Part shown: positions 1-7,240 of the stretch, one piece after another
Layout: every line of letters starts with the position of its first letter
How positions within the stretch are numbered: position 1 is the first letter of the stretch
NCBI GenBank assembly: GCA_040752115.1
Contig: JBFMFB010000002.1
Span: 67,102 to 131,101, forward strand
DNA: 64,000 nt
Reading direction: 5' to 3'
Source: JBFMFB01 sp040752115
GTDB taxonomy: Bacteria > Pseudomonadota > Gammaproteobacteria > Burkholderiales > Sulfuricellaceae
The notes under the pieces: model-generated
Told to the model about the DNA's origin: nothing
What the model saw: only the letters and a program-made list of their open reading frames with translations
Database searches by the model: none
Translations under genes and position numbers: made by a program

Positions 1-1
1 C

Positions 2-826
2 GAAGCCACGGAGAAGCTGTTCGCGGCGGAAAAATTCCAGCGTGTGGTGCACCTCGCCGCCCAGCCCGGCGTGCGCTACTCGCTGAAAAACCCGCACGCC
101 TACATCCAGGCCAACATCGTCGGCTTCATGAACGTGCTCGAAGGCTGCCGCCACAACGGCGTCGAGCACTTGGTCTACGCCAGCAGCTCCAGCGTTTACG
201 GCGCCAACCTCAAAATGCCCTTCAGCGTGCACGACAACGTGGATCACCCCGTCAGCCTGTACGCCGCCACCAAGAAATCCAACGAACTGATGGCGCACAC
301 CTACAGCCACCTCTACCGGCTGCCGACCACTGGCCTGCGCTTCTTCACCGTCTATGGCCCGTGGGGCCGGCCGGACATGTCGCCCTCGCTGTTCGCCTCG
401 GCCATCCTGGCCGGCCGGCCGATCGACGTGTTCAACCAGGGAAAGATGCGGCGCGACTTTACCTATGTGGACGACATCGCCGAGGGCGTGGTGCGGGTGA
501 TGGATCACATCGCCGAGCCGGATCCCGGCTTCGATCCCGAACTGCCCGACGCCGCTGTCAGCAATGCGCCTTACCGCCTTTACAACATCGGCAACCACGA
601 GCCGGTGGAGCTGCTGGATTTCATCGGCGCGATGGAAAAGGCTTTGGGCCGGCCGGCGATCAAGAACATGCTGCCGATGCAGCCCGGGGATGTCCTGGCG
701 ACCTACGCCGACATCGAAGACCTGCGCCGGGCGGTGGGATTTGCGCCGAGCACACCGCTTGGCGACGGCGTGGCGAAGTTTGCCGTCTGGTATCGGGAAT
801 ATTACGGCGGACGGGGGAAAGGCTGA
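2..826 (+). CDS. NAD-dependent epimerase, UDP-glucuronate 4-epimerase type (5' partial)
   Basis: C-terminal 274 residues of a short-chain-dehydrogenase-type nucleotide-sugar epimerase; the reading frame is open to the left edge, so the Rossmann GxxGxxG start lies outside the window. Visible family marks are [11 protein letters not shown], the serine stretch of YASSSSVYG, the catalytic pair in SLYAATK (Tyr-x3-Lys), and [15 protein letters not shown], which is typical of UDP-glucuronate 4-epimerases supplying galacturonate for capsule or LPS. The cytoplasmic enzyme would interconvert C4 epimers of a UDP-sugar acid using bound NAD. It is convergent with the TonB-like gene. The sub-family is inferred from overall resemblance; a related UDP-sugar 4-epimerase remains possible. 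Confidence 0.85.
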   Translation, partial: EATEKLFAAEKFQRVVHLAAQPGVRYSLKNPHAYIQANIVGFMNVLEGCRHNGVEHLVYASSSSVYGANLKMPFSVHDNVDHPVSLYAATKKSNELMAHTYSHLYRLPTTGLRFFTVYGPWGRPDMSPSLFASAILAGRPIDVFNQGKMRRDFTYVDDIAEGVVRVMDHIAEPDPGFDPELPDAAVSNAPYRLYNIGNHEPVELLDFIGAMEKALGRPAIKNMLPMQPGDVLATYADIEDLRRAVGFAPSTPLGDGVAKFAVWYREYYGGRGKG

Positions 827-860
827 CCCGCGGCAGTGTGCGCCCGATCTGGCCCGGTGC

Positions 861-879
861 GCTGGGCTTACTGCCCAGC
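861..879. terminator. Stem-loop between convergent genes (possible bidirectional terminator)
   Basis: A perfect 7-bp stem (GCTGGGC / GCCCAGC) around a 5-nt loop sits in the 96-bp gap between two convergent genes. Outer bases (CCGATC / GATCGG) could extend it. There is no T-run on either side, so intrinsic termination is only a suggestion. Confidence 0.3.
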
Positions 880-922
880 GGATCGGCAGCGAACAGCCTG
901 GGTTCGCCATCCTTCATCCGCG

Positions 923-1840
923 CTACTCGCTGGCCAGTTGATCCGCGCGGGTAAAAATCCAGGTGCGGGTGATGTTCAGGACGTCTGTATCCTTGCGGAT
1001 GTCCGGGGGAAGGGGAGCGTAGGGGGCGGCCAGTTCGACGATGCGTTTTGCCGCTTCGTCCAGCACCTTGTGGCCGGAGGAGCGGTTGATTTCGACGCTT
1101 TCCAGGCTGCCGTCCGCGCGGATGGAAACCGTGAGCTGCAGGCTGCCGTAAATTTTCTGCTGCCTGGCGGCTTCGGGATAGTTGAGGTTGCCGACTCGTT
1201 CCACCTTGATGCGCCAGTCTTCCACATAGCGGGCGAAGCGGTATTCCCTGGTTTTGGCGGAAGGAAAGAATTGTTCCTTCGGTTTTTTCTGATATTTGTC
1301 CCAATCCCGCGATATCTGCGCTTGCAGGCGTGCCGCCTCCAGGCTTTTTTGTATTAGCTCGGCGGCATTGGGTGCGGGCGACGGTTCGTGAGCCTGTTGC
1401 GGCCGGGCGACGGGGCGCGCCTGGTCTACGCGGTGCGGCGATTTGAGACGGGTCATCAGGTTTTGCGCCTGCTCCTCGAGCTTCGCTATGCGCTGTTCGC
1501 GCTGCTGAATGGCGGGGTCGGGCTGGCGGGTGTCGGCAGCGGGCAGAGGGCTTTTGGCTTGCCTCTCGGCATCGGTATTTCCGCCGCCGTCGAGGTCGGC
1601 CTGGGCAAAGGCATCGGCCCGGGCAGGCCGGCTTGGCGTCTTGCTGTTGACCAGAACGACCTGGAGATTGGGCGGGGCATCCATGAGCCGCTTGGCGTAG
1701 GGAACCGTGAAGTGGGCGGCGAGAACGATGGCATGCGCGACGATGGATACCGCCAGCATCAGGCCAAGGCGGGAAGATGGGTCGAACCTTGCGGCGAAAT
1801 TGCCGAGCAACGGCGCGAAATCGGGCAAGCGCCTATCCAA
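923..1840 (-). CDS. TonB-family energy-transducer-like protein
   Basis: Inner-membrane-anchored protein of about 305 residues. It has one N-terminal hydrophobic helix (LMLAVSIVAHAIVLAAHF), a long Pro/Gln/Ala-rich periplasmic part, and a C-terminal TonB-type domain (NLNYPEAARQQKIYGSLQLT, then a second half ending IRKDTDVLNITRTWIF). Such proteins pass proton-motive force to outer-membrane receptors, or serve as simple envelope links. No exbB/exbD is adjacent. The frame opens at a TTG that overlaps the last 8 bp of the upstream RNase gene, indicating translational coupling; an internal Met just before the helix is an alternative start. The specific partner receptor cannot be told from the sequence. 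Confidence 0.75.
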   Translation of the reverse strand: MDRRLPDFAPLLGNFAARFDPSSRLGLMLAVSIVAHAIVLAAHFTVPYAKRLMDAPPNLQVVLVNSKTPSRPARADAFAQADLDGGGNTDAERQAKSPLPAADTRQPDPAIQQREQRIAKLEEQAQNLMTRLKSPHRVDQARPVARPQQAHEPSPAPNAAELIQKSLEAARLQAQISRDWDKYQKKPKEQFFPSAKTREYRFARYVEDWRIKVERVGNLNYPEAARQQKIYGSLQLTVSIRADGSLESVEINRSSGHKVLDEAAKRIVELAAPYAPLPPDIRKDTDVLNITRTWIFTRADQLASE

Positions 1841-3713
1841 CTTGAGCCGGCTCCGTGGCTTCCTCCGCCGCGATTACGTTGCGGAATTTGCACTTGACTT
1901 CCAGTTCCCACGTGTCCACGTGCGCGACCTCCACGTTAATCACGCTGCCTGGAGGCAGCTCCGGCGCGCCGAAAAGGCGTGCAACCAGAGGCAGGCCGTC
2001 TAGCCTGACCAGGTTTTCCCGGAGCACGCTGCCGGCGGCGACCGCGATGTTTTCCTGCACCAGCCAGCGCAGGCACCAGTAGCGCTCCATGGTGCGCTGG
2101 ATGTCCTGGTACGCCTCGTAAGCCAGTTCGAAATCGCGGATTGCGGCAAACAGCGCCTCGCTGTCCGGTGCATAGGGCGCTTCTTCGCCGCGCAGCAGGG
2201 CGACGAGCTGGCGCTGGTTGATCAGATCCACGTAACGCCGCAGCGGCGAGCTTGCCCAGGCATAGCACTCCACCCCCAGCCCCTGGTGCGGAGCGGGAGC
2301 CGTGGTCATGCGTACCTTGCCGTTGCCTTGGGTGCGATACACCGCGGCAATGCCGGCATCCGCCAGCTGCTTGCCCCAGTGGGCGTTGACGTAAATCATC
2401 AGCTCCGACACCACCTTGTCGATCGGCGAGCCGCGCTTGCGCTCGGTGATGGTGACGCGCTCGCCTTCCACCAGGAAATTGTAGTCGCGGTACGGGTTCT
2501 GATTGGAGTCGGCCTTGCCGCGGGCCTGCTCCAGCCGGTTGGCAAGCGCCCACAGTATGCTCAGCTCCTGCCTGAACGGATAATCCGGGCCCCCGCCCTG
2601 TGCCAGAGCTTCCTCATTGAATACCTGTTCCAGCGTATCGTGGCGCAGGTTGGCCGCAACCGTCACCCGCTCGATCCGGCTCTCCGCGCTGAGCACGCGC
2701 CAGTCGTCCCGCGCCACATCCAGATAGAGGGACAGGGCCGGGCAGGCCGCCCCTTCCCGCAGGGTGAAGTGATCCACCACCGCCTCCGGCAGCATGGTGA
2801 TCTTGTTGGCCGGCATATACACCGTGGACTGGCGTGCAAACGCGATCTCGTCGAGCGTGGAGCCGGGAACGATGCCCAGCGCCGGCGCCGCAATATGGAC
2901 ACCGATGCGCCAGTTGCCGTCGGGCAATCGGGCGACAGAAAACGCATCGTCGATTTCCGTAGTCGAGGCATCGTCGATACTGAAGGCTACCGCATCGCCG
3001 GCAGGCAGCGGATGGTCGCGGACAAAGTCGCCGAAATCCGGGAATCCCGTGCCAGCAGGGAAATGTTCGAGCAGGAAGCGGTTCAGATGGTATTCGTGGG
3101 AGGAGGGCAGCGCCCCGCATTTCTCCAGCAGTCTGACCGCCGTCATCCCGGTTTGCGCGCATGCCTGCTCCAGCGCCTTGTACTCCGGCGCACTTCTGTC
3201 GGGCTTGTAGAGCAGGGTATTGATATGCGGCGCCAAGGTCGCGGGCAGGATAAACGCCGTGAGCTGCTCCACGCATTCGGCGATATGTGCAGCTTGGCGG
3301 CGTTTCCTCTCCTCGCTCGCCAGCGCGGCCTTGAGCGCCTCGGGGGGAGCGGCTTTGTAGCGACCCTTGCCCTTCCGGTAGAAGTACATCGGCGCAGCGT
3401 GCAGGCGCAGCGCCACTGCCGCCGCCTCGAACGGCTGCGGTACGCGGCCATAATAATCCCGCGCCAGATCGGCGAATGAAAATTCCTCCGAGCCGCAGCA
3501 TTCCCAAAGAAAATCTACCTCGAGATCTTCCGCCGCCCGCTGGGCGAGGTCCATGAATTCGCCCAAGCCAGGCTGGTCGAAACGGAGCAGCACGGAATTT
3601 GCCTTGATCTTGCTGCGCTTGCCGTGGGTGGCTTCCACCTGCAGCGAGGTGGCGTTATCGGTCAGAATGGCACCGACCTTGAAACTGCCGTCTTCCTCGT
3701 AAAATACGTTCAT
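1833..3713 (-). CDS. RNase II/RNB-family exoribonuclease
   Basis: 626-residue cytoplasmic 3'-5' exoribonuclease of the RNB family. The catalytic signature is FSIDDASTTEIDDAFSV (metal-binding Asp cluster), followed by the conserved VHIAAPALGIVPGSTLDEIA stretch and the C-terminal signature YAWASSPLRRYVDLINQRQL. The protein is close in length to RNase II, but I see no convincing C-terminal S1 repeat, as in many betaproteobacterial annotations of this family. ATG start. The next gene downstream (TonB-like) overlaps its stop codon. Upstream, between this gene and mpl, lies a 98-bp inverted-repeat element. Confidence 0.88.
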   Translation of the reverse strand: MNVFYEEDGSFKVGAILTDNATSLQVEATHGKRSKIKANSVLLRFDQPGLGEFMDLAQRAAEDLEVDFLWECCGSEEFSFADLARDYYGRVPQPFEAAAVALRLHAAPMYFYRKGKGRYKAAPPEALKAALASEERKRRQAAHIAECVEQLTAFILPATLAPHINTLLYKPDRSAPEYKALEQACAQTGMTAVRLLEKCGALPSSHEYHLNRFLLEHFPAGTGFPDFGDFVRDHPLPAGDAVAFSIDDASTTEIDDAFSVARLPDGNWRIGVHIAAPALGIVPGSTLDEIAFARQSTVYMPANKITMLPEAVVDHFTLREGAACPALSLYLDVARDDWRVLSAESRIERVTVAANLRHDTLEQVFNEEALAQGGGPDYPFRQELSILWALANRLEQARGKADSNQNPYRDYNFLVEGERVTITERKRGSPIDKVVSELMIYVNAHWGKQLADAGIAAVYRTQGNGKVRMTTAPAPHQGLGVECYAWASSPLRRYVDLINQRQLVALLRGEEAPYAPDSEALFAAIRDFELAYEAYQDIQRTMERYWCLRWLVQENIAVAAGSVLRENLVRLDGLPLVARLFGAPELPPGSVINVEVAHVDTWELEVKCKFRNVIAAEEATEPAQVG

Positions 3714-3752
3714 GGTCTCAGAATGGTAGGACGATTTTGGTCGCCCGAATTG

Positions 3753-3850
3753 AACCCAGATTATCCATTAGGCGGCGCTTCGCGCCTGCACTGAAACTGC
3801 CTCGTAACCCGTCTCGCCATCATCTCGCGCCCTAATGGATAATCTGGGTT
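3753..3850. repeat. 98-bp element with 20-bp perfect inverted-repeat ends
   Basis: The left arm (3753-3772, AACCCAGATTATCCATTAGG) is the exact reverse complement of the right arm (3831-3850), with 58 bp between. The interior contains a small GGCG/CGCC hairpin and no reading frame. It fills most of the gap between rnb-type RNase and mpl (both minus strand). It resembles a short dispersed palindromic or MITE-like element; no second copy is seen in this window. Confidence 0.6.
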
Positions 3851-3894
3851 GAACAAGCGATTGGCGAGAGTCCTTGCAAGGGTACTACGGCAGA

Positions 3895-5253
3895 TCAGGC
3901 CGCCTTAAGTTCCCGCAAGGCGGCCAGCAGTTTGTCATGGATGCCGCCGAAGCTGCCGTTGCTCATCACCAGGATATGGTCGCCTTTCCCCGCTTCGCGG
4001 GCGACGGCGTCTACCAGATCGGGCAGCACGTCGAACGCAGCGGCCTTTGCCCCGAGGGGGGAGAGCACCGCGCCGACATCCCAGCCCAGGTTGGTGGTGT
4101 AGCAGAACACCCGGTCGGCGGCCTCGAGGCTTGCGGCCAAGCGGTCTTTCATCACGCCCATGCGCATGGTGTTGGAGCGCGGTTCGAACACCGCCAGGAT
4201 GCGCCCGGCTCCGACCTTGCGGCGCAGTCCTTCGAGGGTGGTGCGGATCGCGGTAGGGTGGTGGGCAAAGTCGTCGTAGACCGTCACGCCGTTTTCGATG
4301 CCGCGCACTTCCATGCGGCGCTTGACGTTGACGAATTGCGACAGCGCTTCGATGCCCGCCGCCGTCGGCACACCGGCATGCCGGGCAGCGGCGAGCGCGG
4401 CGAGCGCGTTCAGGCGATTGTGCTCGCCGAGCAGCGTCCAGCGGACTGTGCCCTGGGATTCGCCGTTGAAGGCGACTTCGAAGCTGCCGTCCTCAGCCGC
4501 TTCCGCTGCCGCCCAGCCGTCTTTCCCGCCAAAATGCTCGACCGGCGTCCAGCAGCCGCGTTTGAGCACCCACGCAATGCTTTCCTCGCGGCCGTTGGCG
4601 ACGATCAGGCCGCTGCCGGGAACGGTGCGCACCAGGTGATGAAACTGGGTTTCGATCGCGGCAAGATCGGGAAAGATGTCCGCGTGGTCGAATTCGAGAT
4701 TGTTGAGAATCACAGTGCGCGGCCGGTAGTGGACGAACTTGGAGCGTTTGTCGAAGAACGCGGTGTCGTATTCGTCCGCTTCCACCACGAAAAAAGGCGA
4801 GTCGGTGAGGCGCGCCGAAACGCCGAAATTTTGCGGCACACCGCCGATCAGAAAGCCTGGGTTGAGCCCGCCGTATTCCAGTATCCACGCCAGCATCGAG
4901 GAAGTCGTGGTCTTGCCGTGAGTGCCGGCGACGGCGAGCACCCATTTGCCGTACAGCACATTTTCTGCAAGCCATTGCGGGCCGGAAACATAGGGTAAGC
5001 CGCGATTGAGGATTTCTTCCATCAGCGGATTGCCGCGGGAAACCACGTTGCCGACTACATACACATCCGGCTCGAGCTCGACCTGATCCGGGTCGAATCC
5101 TTCGATCAGACGGATGCCCTGGGCCTCCAGCTGTGTGCTCATGGGAGGATAGACATTGGCGTCGCAGCCGGTCACAGTGTGACCGGCCTGCTTCGCGATG
5201 GCTGCGATACCTCCCATGAAGGTGCCGCATATGCCGAGAATGTGAAGATGCAC
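3895..5253 (-). CDS. mpl: UDP-N-acetylmuramate:L-alanyl-gamma-D-glutamyl-meso-DAP ligase
   Basis: 452-residue Mur-ligase-family enzyme that recycles the murein tripeptide directly onto UDP-MurNAc in the cytoplasm. The N-terminal motif HILGICGTFMGGIAAIA is the variant typical of Mpl rather than MurC. The ATP loop GTHGKTTT lies at residues 110-117, and the central VEADEYDTAFFDKRSKF is characteristic of Mpl. Length matches the family. The start is GTG (M-H-L-H-I-L-G), chosen because it opens exactly on the nucleotide-binding strand. It is 52 bp downstream of the carbonic anhydrase gene, with a hairpin in that gap. Confidence 0.93.
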   Translation of the reverse strand: MHLHILGICGTFMGGIAAIAKQAGHTVTGCDANVYPPMSTQLEAQGIRLIEGFDPDQVELEPDVYVVGNVVSRGNPLMEEILNRGLPYVSGPQWLAENVLYGKWVLAVAGTHGKTTTSSMLAWILEYGGLNPGFLIGGVPQNFGVSARLTDSPFFVVEADEYDTAFFDKRSKFVHYRPRTVILNNLEFDHADIFPDLAAIETQFHHLVRTVPGSGLIVANGREESIAWVLKRGCWTPVEHFGGKDGWAAAEAAEDGSFEVAFNGESQGTVRWTLLGEHNRLNALAALAAARHAGVPTAAGIEALSQFVNVKRRMEVRGIENGVTVYDDFAHHPTAIRTTLEGLRRKVGAGRILAVFEPRSNTMRMGVMKDRLAASLEAADRVFCYTTNLGWDVGAVLSPLGAKAAAFDVLPDLVDAVAREAGKGDHILVMSNGSFGGIHDKLLAALRELKAA

Positions 5254-5269
5254 AGCTTTACTTCAGAGG

Positions 5270-5298
5270 TCTGGCAACTCCCTCGGGGAGCTGCCAGA
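5270..5298 (-). terminator. Hairpin after the carbonic anhydrase stop codon
   Basis: TCTGGCA-x-CTCCC / GGGAG-x-TGCCAGA, with a 3-nt loop and one internal mismatch, lies 8 bp after the carbonic anhydrase stop and 17 bp before the mpl GTG. It has no T-run on the minus strand, so it may act as an mRNA 3'-end stabiliser or attenuator rather than a full terminator. Confidence 0.4.
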
Positions 5299-5305
5299 GA
5301 CGCCC

Positions 5306-6007
5306 TTATTTCATCGACAGCAGCGGCGACTGCTTGATCTTTGCCGCATCGGTTTCGCCGTTGAGGTTGGTGATCACCAGCTTGCCGTAGCCCTGCTTGA
5401 GATCGTTGCGGAAGTCGTACACTGCGCCAACCACAGTCAGCTTGCCTTCCTTGACCTCGGCGGCGAATTTCTTCAGGGCGTACTCGACCTGGTTGTTGAC
5501 ATTGGTTTTTACGCCTTCCATGTTCTCGACGCCTTTGCCGATCTTGATCGTATCCAGTTCGCGCTTGATCGGGGTGGACAGGCTGGAATAATCGCCGGAA
5601 GCGGCCTTGATGGCGCCGCAGGCGGAATGGCCAATGACGATCAGCAGCGGCGTGTGCAGGTGATGCACGCCGTACTCCACCGAGCCTTCGGCGGTAGCGA
5701 TCTGGTTGCCGATGTCGCGCACCATGAACAGGTCGCTGTCCGGCGTCTTGTCGAGCGCATGGGTATGCACGCGGGAGTCGGAGCAGGTTACCACGGTTGC
5801 GCGCGGACGCTGGCCTTCGGTGAACGCCTTGAAATATTCGGCCTTGTGCCCTTTGACGAACGCCTCGTTGTCTTTCAGCAGATTCTTGACGATGCCCTTG
5901 ACCTGGGCCATCTCGTCATGGTGCTCGTGGTCATGGGAAGAAGCCACCGCCGACTGGGCAAAAGCCAGACCCAAGGCCATTCCTGTTGCAACAAACAGTT
6001 TACGCAT
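5306..6007 (-). CDS. Periplasmic beta-class carbonic anhydrase
   Basis: 233-residue zinc enzyme interconverting CO2 and bicarbonate. A Sec signal peptide is clear (MRKLF, hydrophobic core, AVA-S cleavage near residue 22). The mature part has the beta-class zinc ligands and Asp-Arg dyad: Cys75-Ser-Asp77-Ser-Arg79, then His127 and Cys130 in GHSACGA. A His/Asp-rich segment (HDHEHHDE, about residues 25-32) follows the signal peptide and might buffer metal. The secreted location suggests inorganic carbon supply or pH balance in the periplasm. ATG start; mpl follows downstream. Confidence 0.9.
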   Translation of the reverse strand: MRKLFVATGMALGLAFAQSAVASSHDHEHHDEMAQVKGIVKNLLKDNEAFVKGHKAEYFKAFTEGQRPRATVVTCSDSRVHTHALDKTPDSDLFMVRDIGNQIATAEGSVEYGVHHLHTPLLIVIGHSACGAIKAASGDYSSLSTPIKRELDTIKIGKGVENMEGVKTNVNNQVEYALKKFAAEVKEGKLTVVGAVYDFRNDLKQGYGKLVITNLNGETDAAKIKQSPLLSMK

Positions 6008-6220
6008 CGCTATTTCACCCCTTTGCAGTCAAAGTTGGAGACAAAAAAACAACAACCGAAACAACAAACATTCTAACACAGCCGCTGGTGGCGCTCACGA
6101 GTCAACCCGATGGGCCAGAACTTTTTGCGGGCCGCGCCTTTCAAATCTACGGGGTCAAGATTATTCGCGCCTTGCCGATAACACGAATAAGGCATTGGTC
6201 TTTCGGGAGAGGAGGCTATC

Positions 6221-7186
6221 ATGGCAACCGCATATCAAATCCCCATCGCCGGTTTCAAAGCCATTTACAGTGTTGCCGATGTCGATCGCGCCCTGGAGGA
6301 AGCCGGGCCATCGAAAAACGAAACGCTGAAATCTCTCTACCAGAAAATGCGGAAAACCGGCGGGGTGCGCTACATCGTCAAGCCTTCCTCGACCGAAGGT
6401 ATAGACTCCCTGTACGACGCCTCGCCGAATTTCAGGGCGGTGATCGACGATCTCAGGAAGCACATGACGCTGGCGATTTCCGGCAACGAACCGATGAATT
6501 TCACGCCGATCCTGCTGCTGGGCGAGCCGGGATTGGGGAAAACCCACTTCGCCAAGAGCGTGGCGAAGGTGTTGGGGACGGCTTTCGAATTCGTCTCGAT
6601 GAGCTCGCTTACGGCGGGGTGGATCCTGTCGGGTGCGTCCCCGCAGTGGATGAACGCCAAGCCGGGCAAGGTCGCCCAGTCGCTGGTGGAGGGCGAATTC
6701 GCCAATCCCCTGATCGCGCTGGACGAAGTGGACAAATGCGGCGGCGATTCCCGCTACGATCCGATGGGCGCCCTCTACAGCCTGCTGGAAAAGGAAACCG
6801 CGGTTCATTTCAAGGACGAATTCATCGACATCGACATGGACGCCAGCAACATCATGTGGATGGCTACTGCCAACGACGAAAGCCGCATCCCCGAACCGAT
6901 CCTGAACCGCATGAACGTCTATACCATTGAACGGCCGGACTTCGAGGGTTCCCTGAAAATCGCCCGATCGGTTTATCGGGGCATTCTGGGTGAACACAAT
7001 TGGGGTTTCCCGCCGGAGCCGAGTGAGGAGGTGCTCGCCAAGCTGGCCGAAGTGCCGCCGCGCGACATGCGCAAGCTGTTGATCGACGCTTTCGGCAACG
7101 CCAAACTCGACCAGCGGGATCATCTGCTGCCGAAGGATCTGGATACGGAAAGACTGAGCAGAAAGAAGAACAAGATCGGGTTTTAA
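6221..7186 (+). CDS. AAA-family ATPase (Lon-like AAA module, no protease domain)
   Basis: 321-residue ATPase with Walker A GEPGLGKT (residues 101-108), Walker B ALDEVDK (166-172), a sensor-type Asn in MWMATANDE and an Arg finger region PEPILNRM. The AAA core resembles that of Lon, but there is no Ser-Lys protease domain, and the protein ends soon after the small helical lid. A good ribosome site (GAGAGGAGG) precedes the ATG. It lies 54 bp upstream of the fused cbb3 oxidase on the same strand. A role as chaperone or cofactor-insertion ATPase for that oxidase, as NorQ serves NO reductase, is a guess from position only. Confidence 0.8.
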   Translation: MATAYQIPIAGFKAIYSVADVDRALEEAGPSKNETLKSLYQKMRKTGGVRYIVKPSSTEGIDSLYDASPNFRAVIDDLRKHMTLAISGNEPMNFTPILLLGEPGLGKTHFAKSVAKVLGTAFEFVSMSSLTAGWILSGASPQWMNAKPGKVAQSLVEGEFANPLIALDEVDKCGGDSRYDPMGALYSLLEKETAVHFKDEFIDIDMDASNIMWMATANDESRIPEPILNRMNVYTIERPDFEGSLKIARSVYRGILGEHNWGFPPEPSEEVLAKLAEVPPRDMRKLLIDAFGNAKLDQRDHLLPKDLDTERLSRKKNKIGF

Positions 7187-7240
7187 CGGCTCGACAAAAA
7201 AACCAACCCAGGGAGGGCATCCATAACAGGAGGCCCGCGA

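Noticed and set aside
2286..3479. 397-codon plus-strand frame
   Set aside because: Antisense of the RNB-family RNase, whose catalytic motifs are on the other strand.
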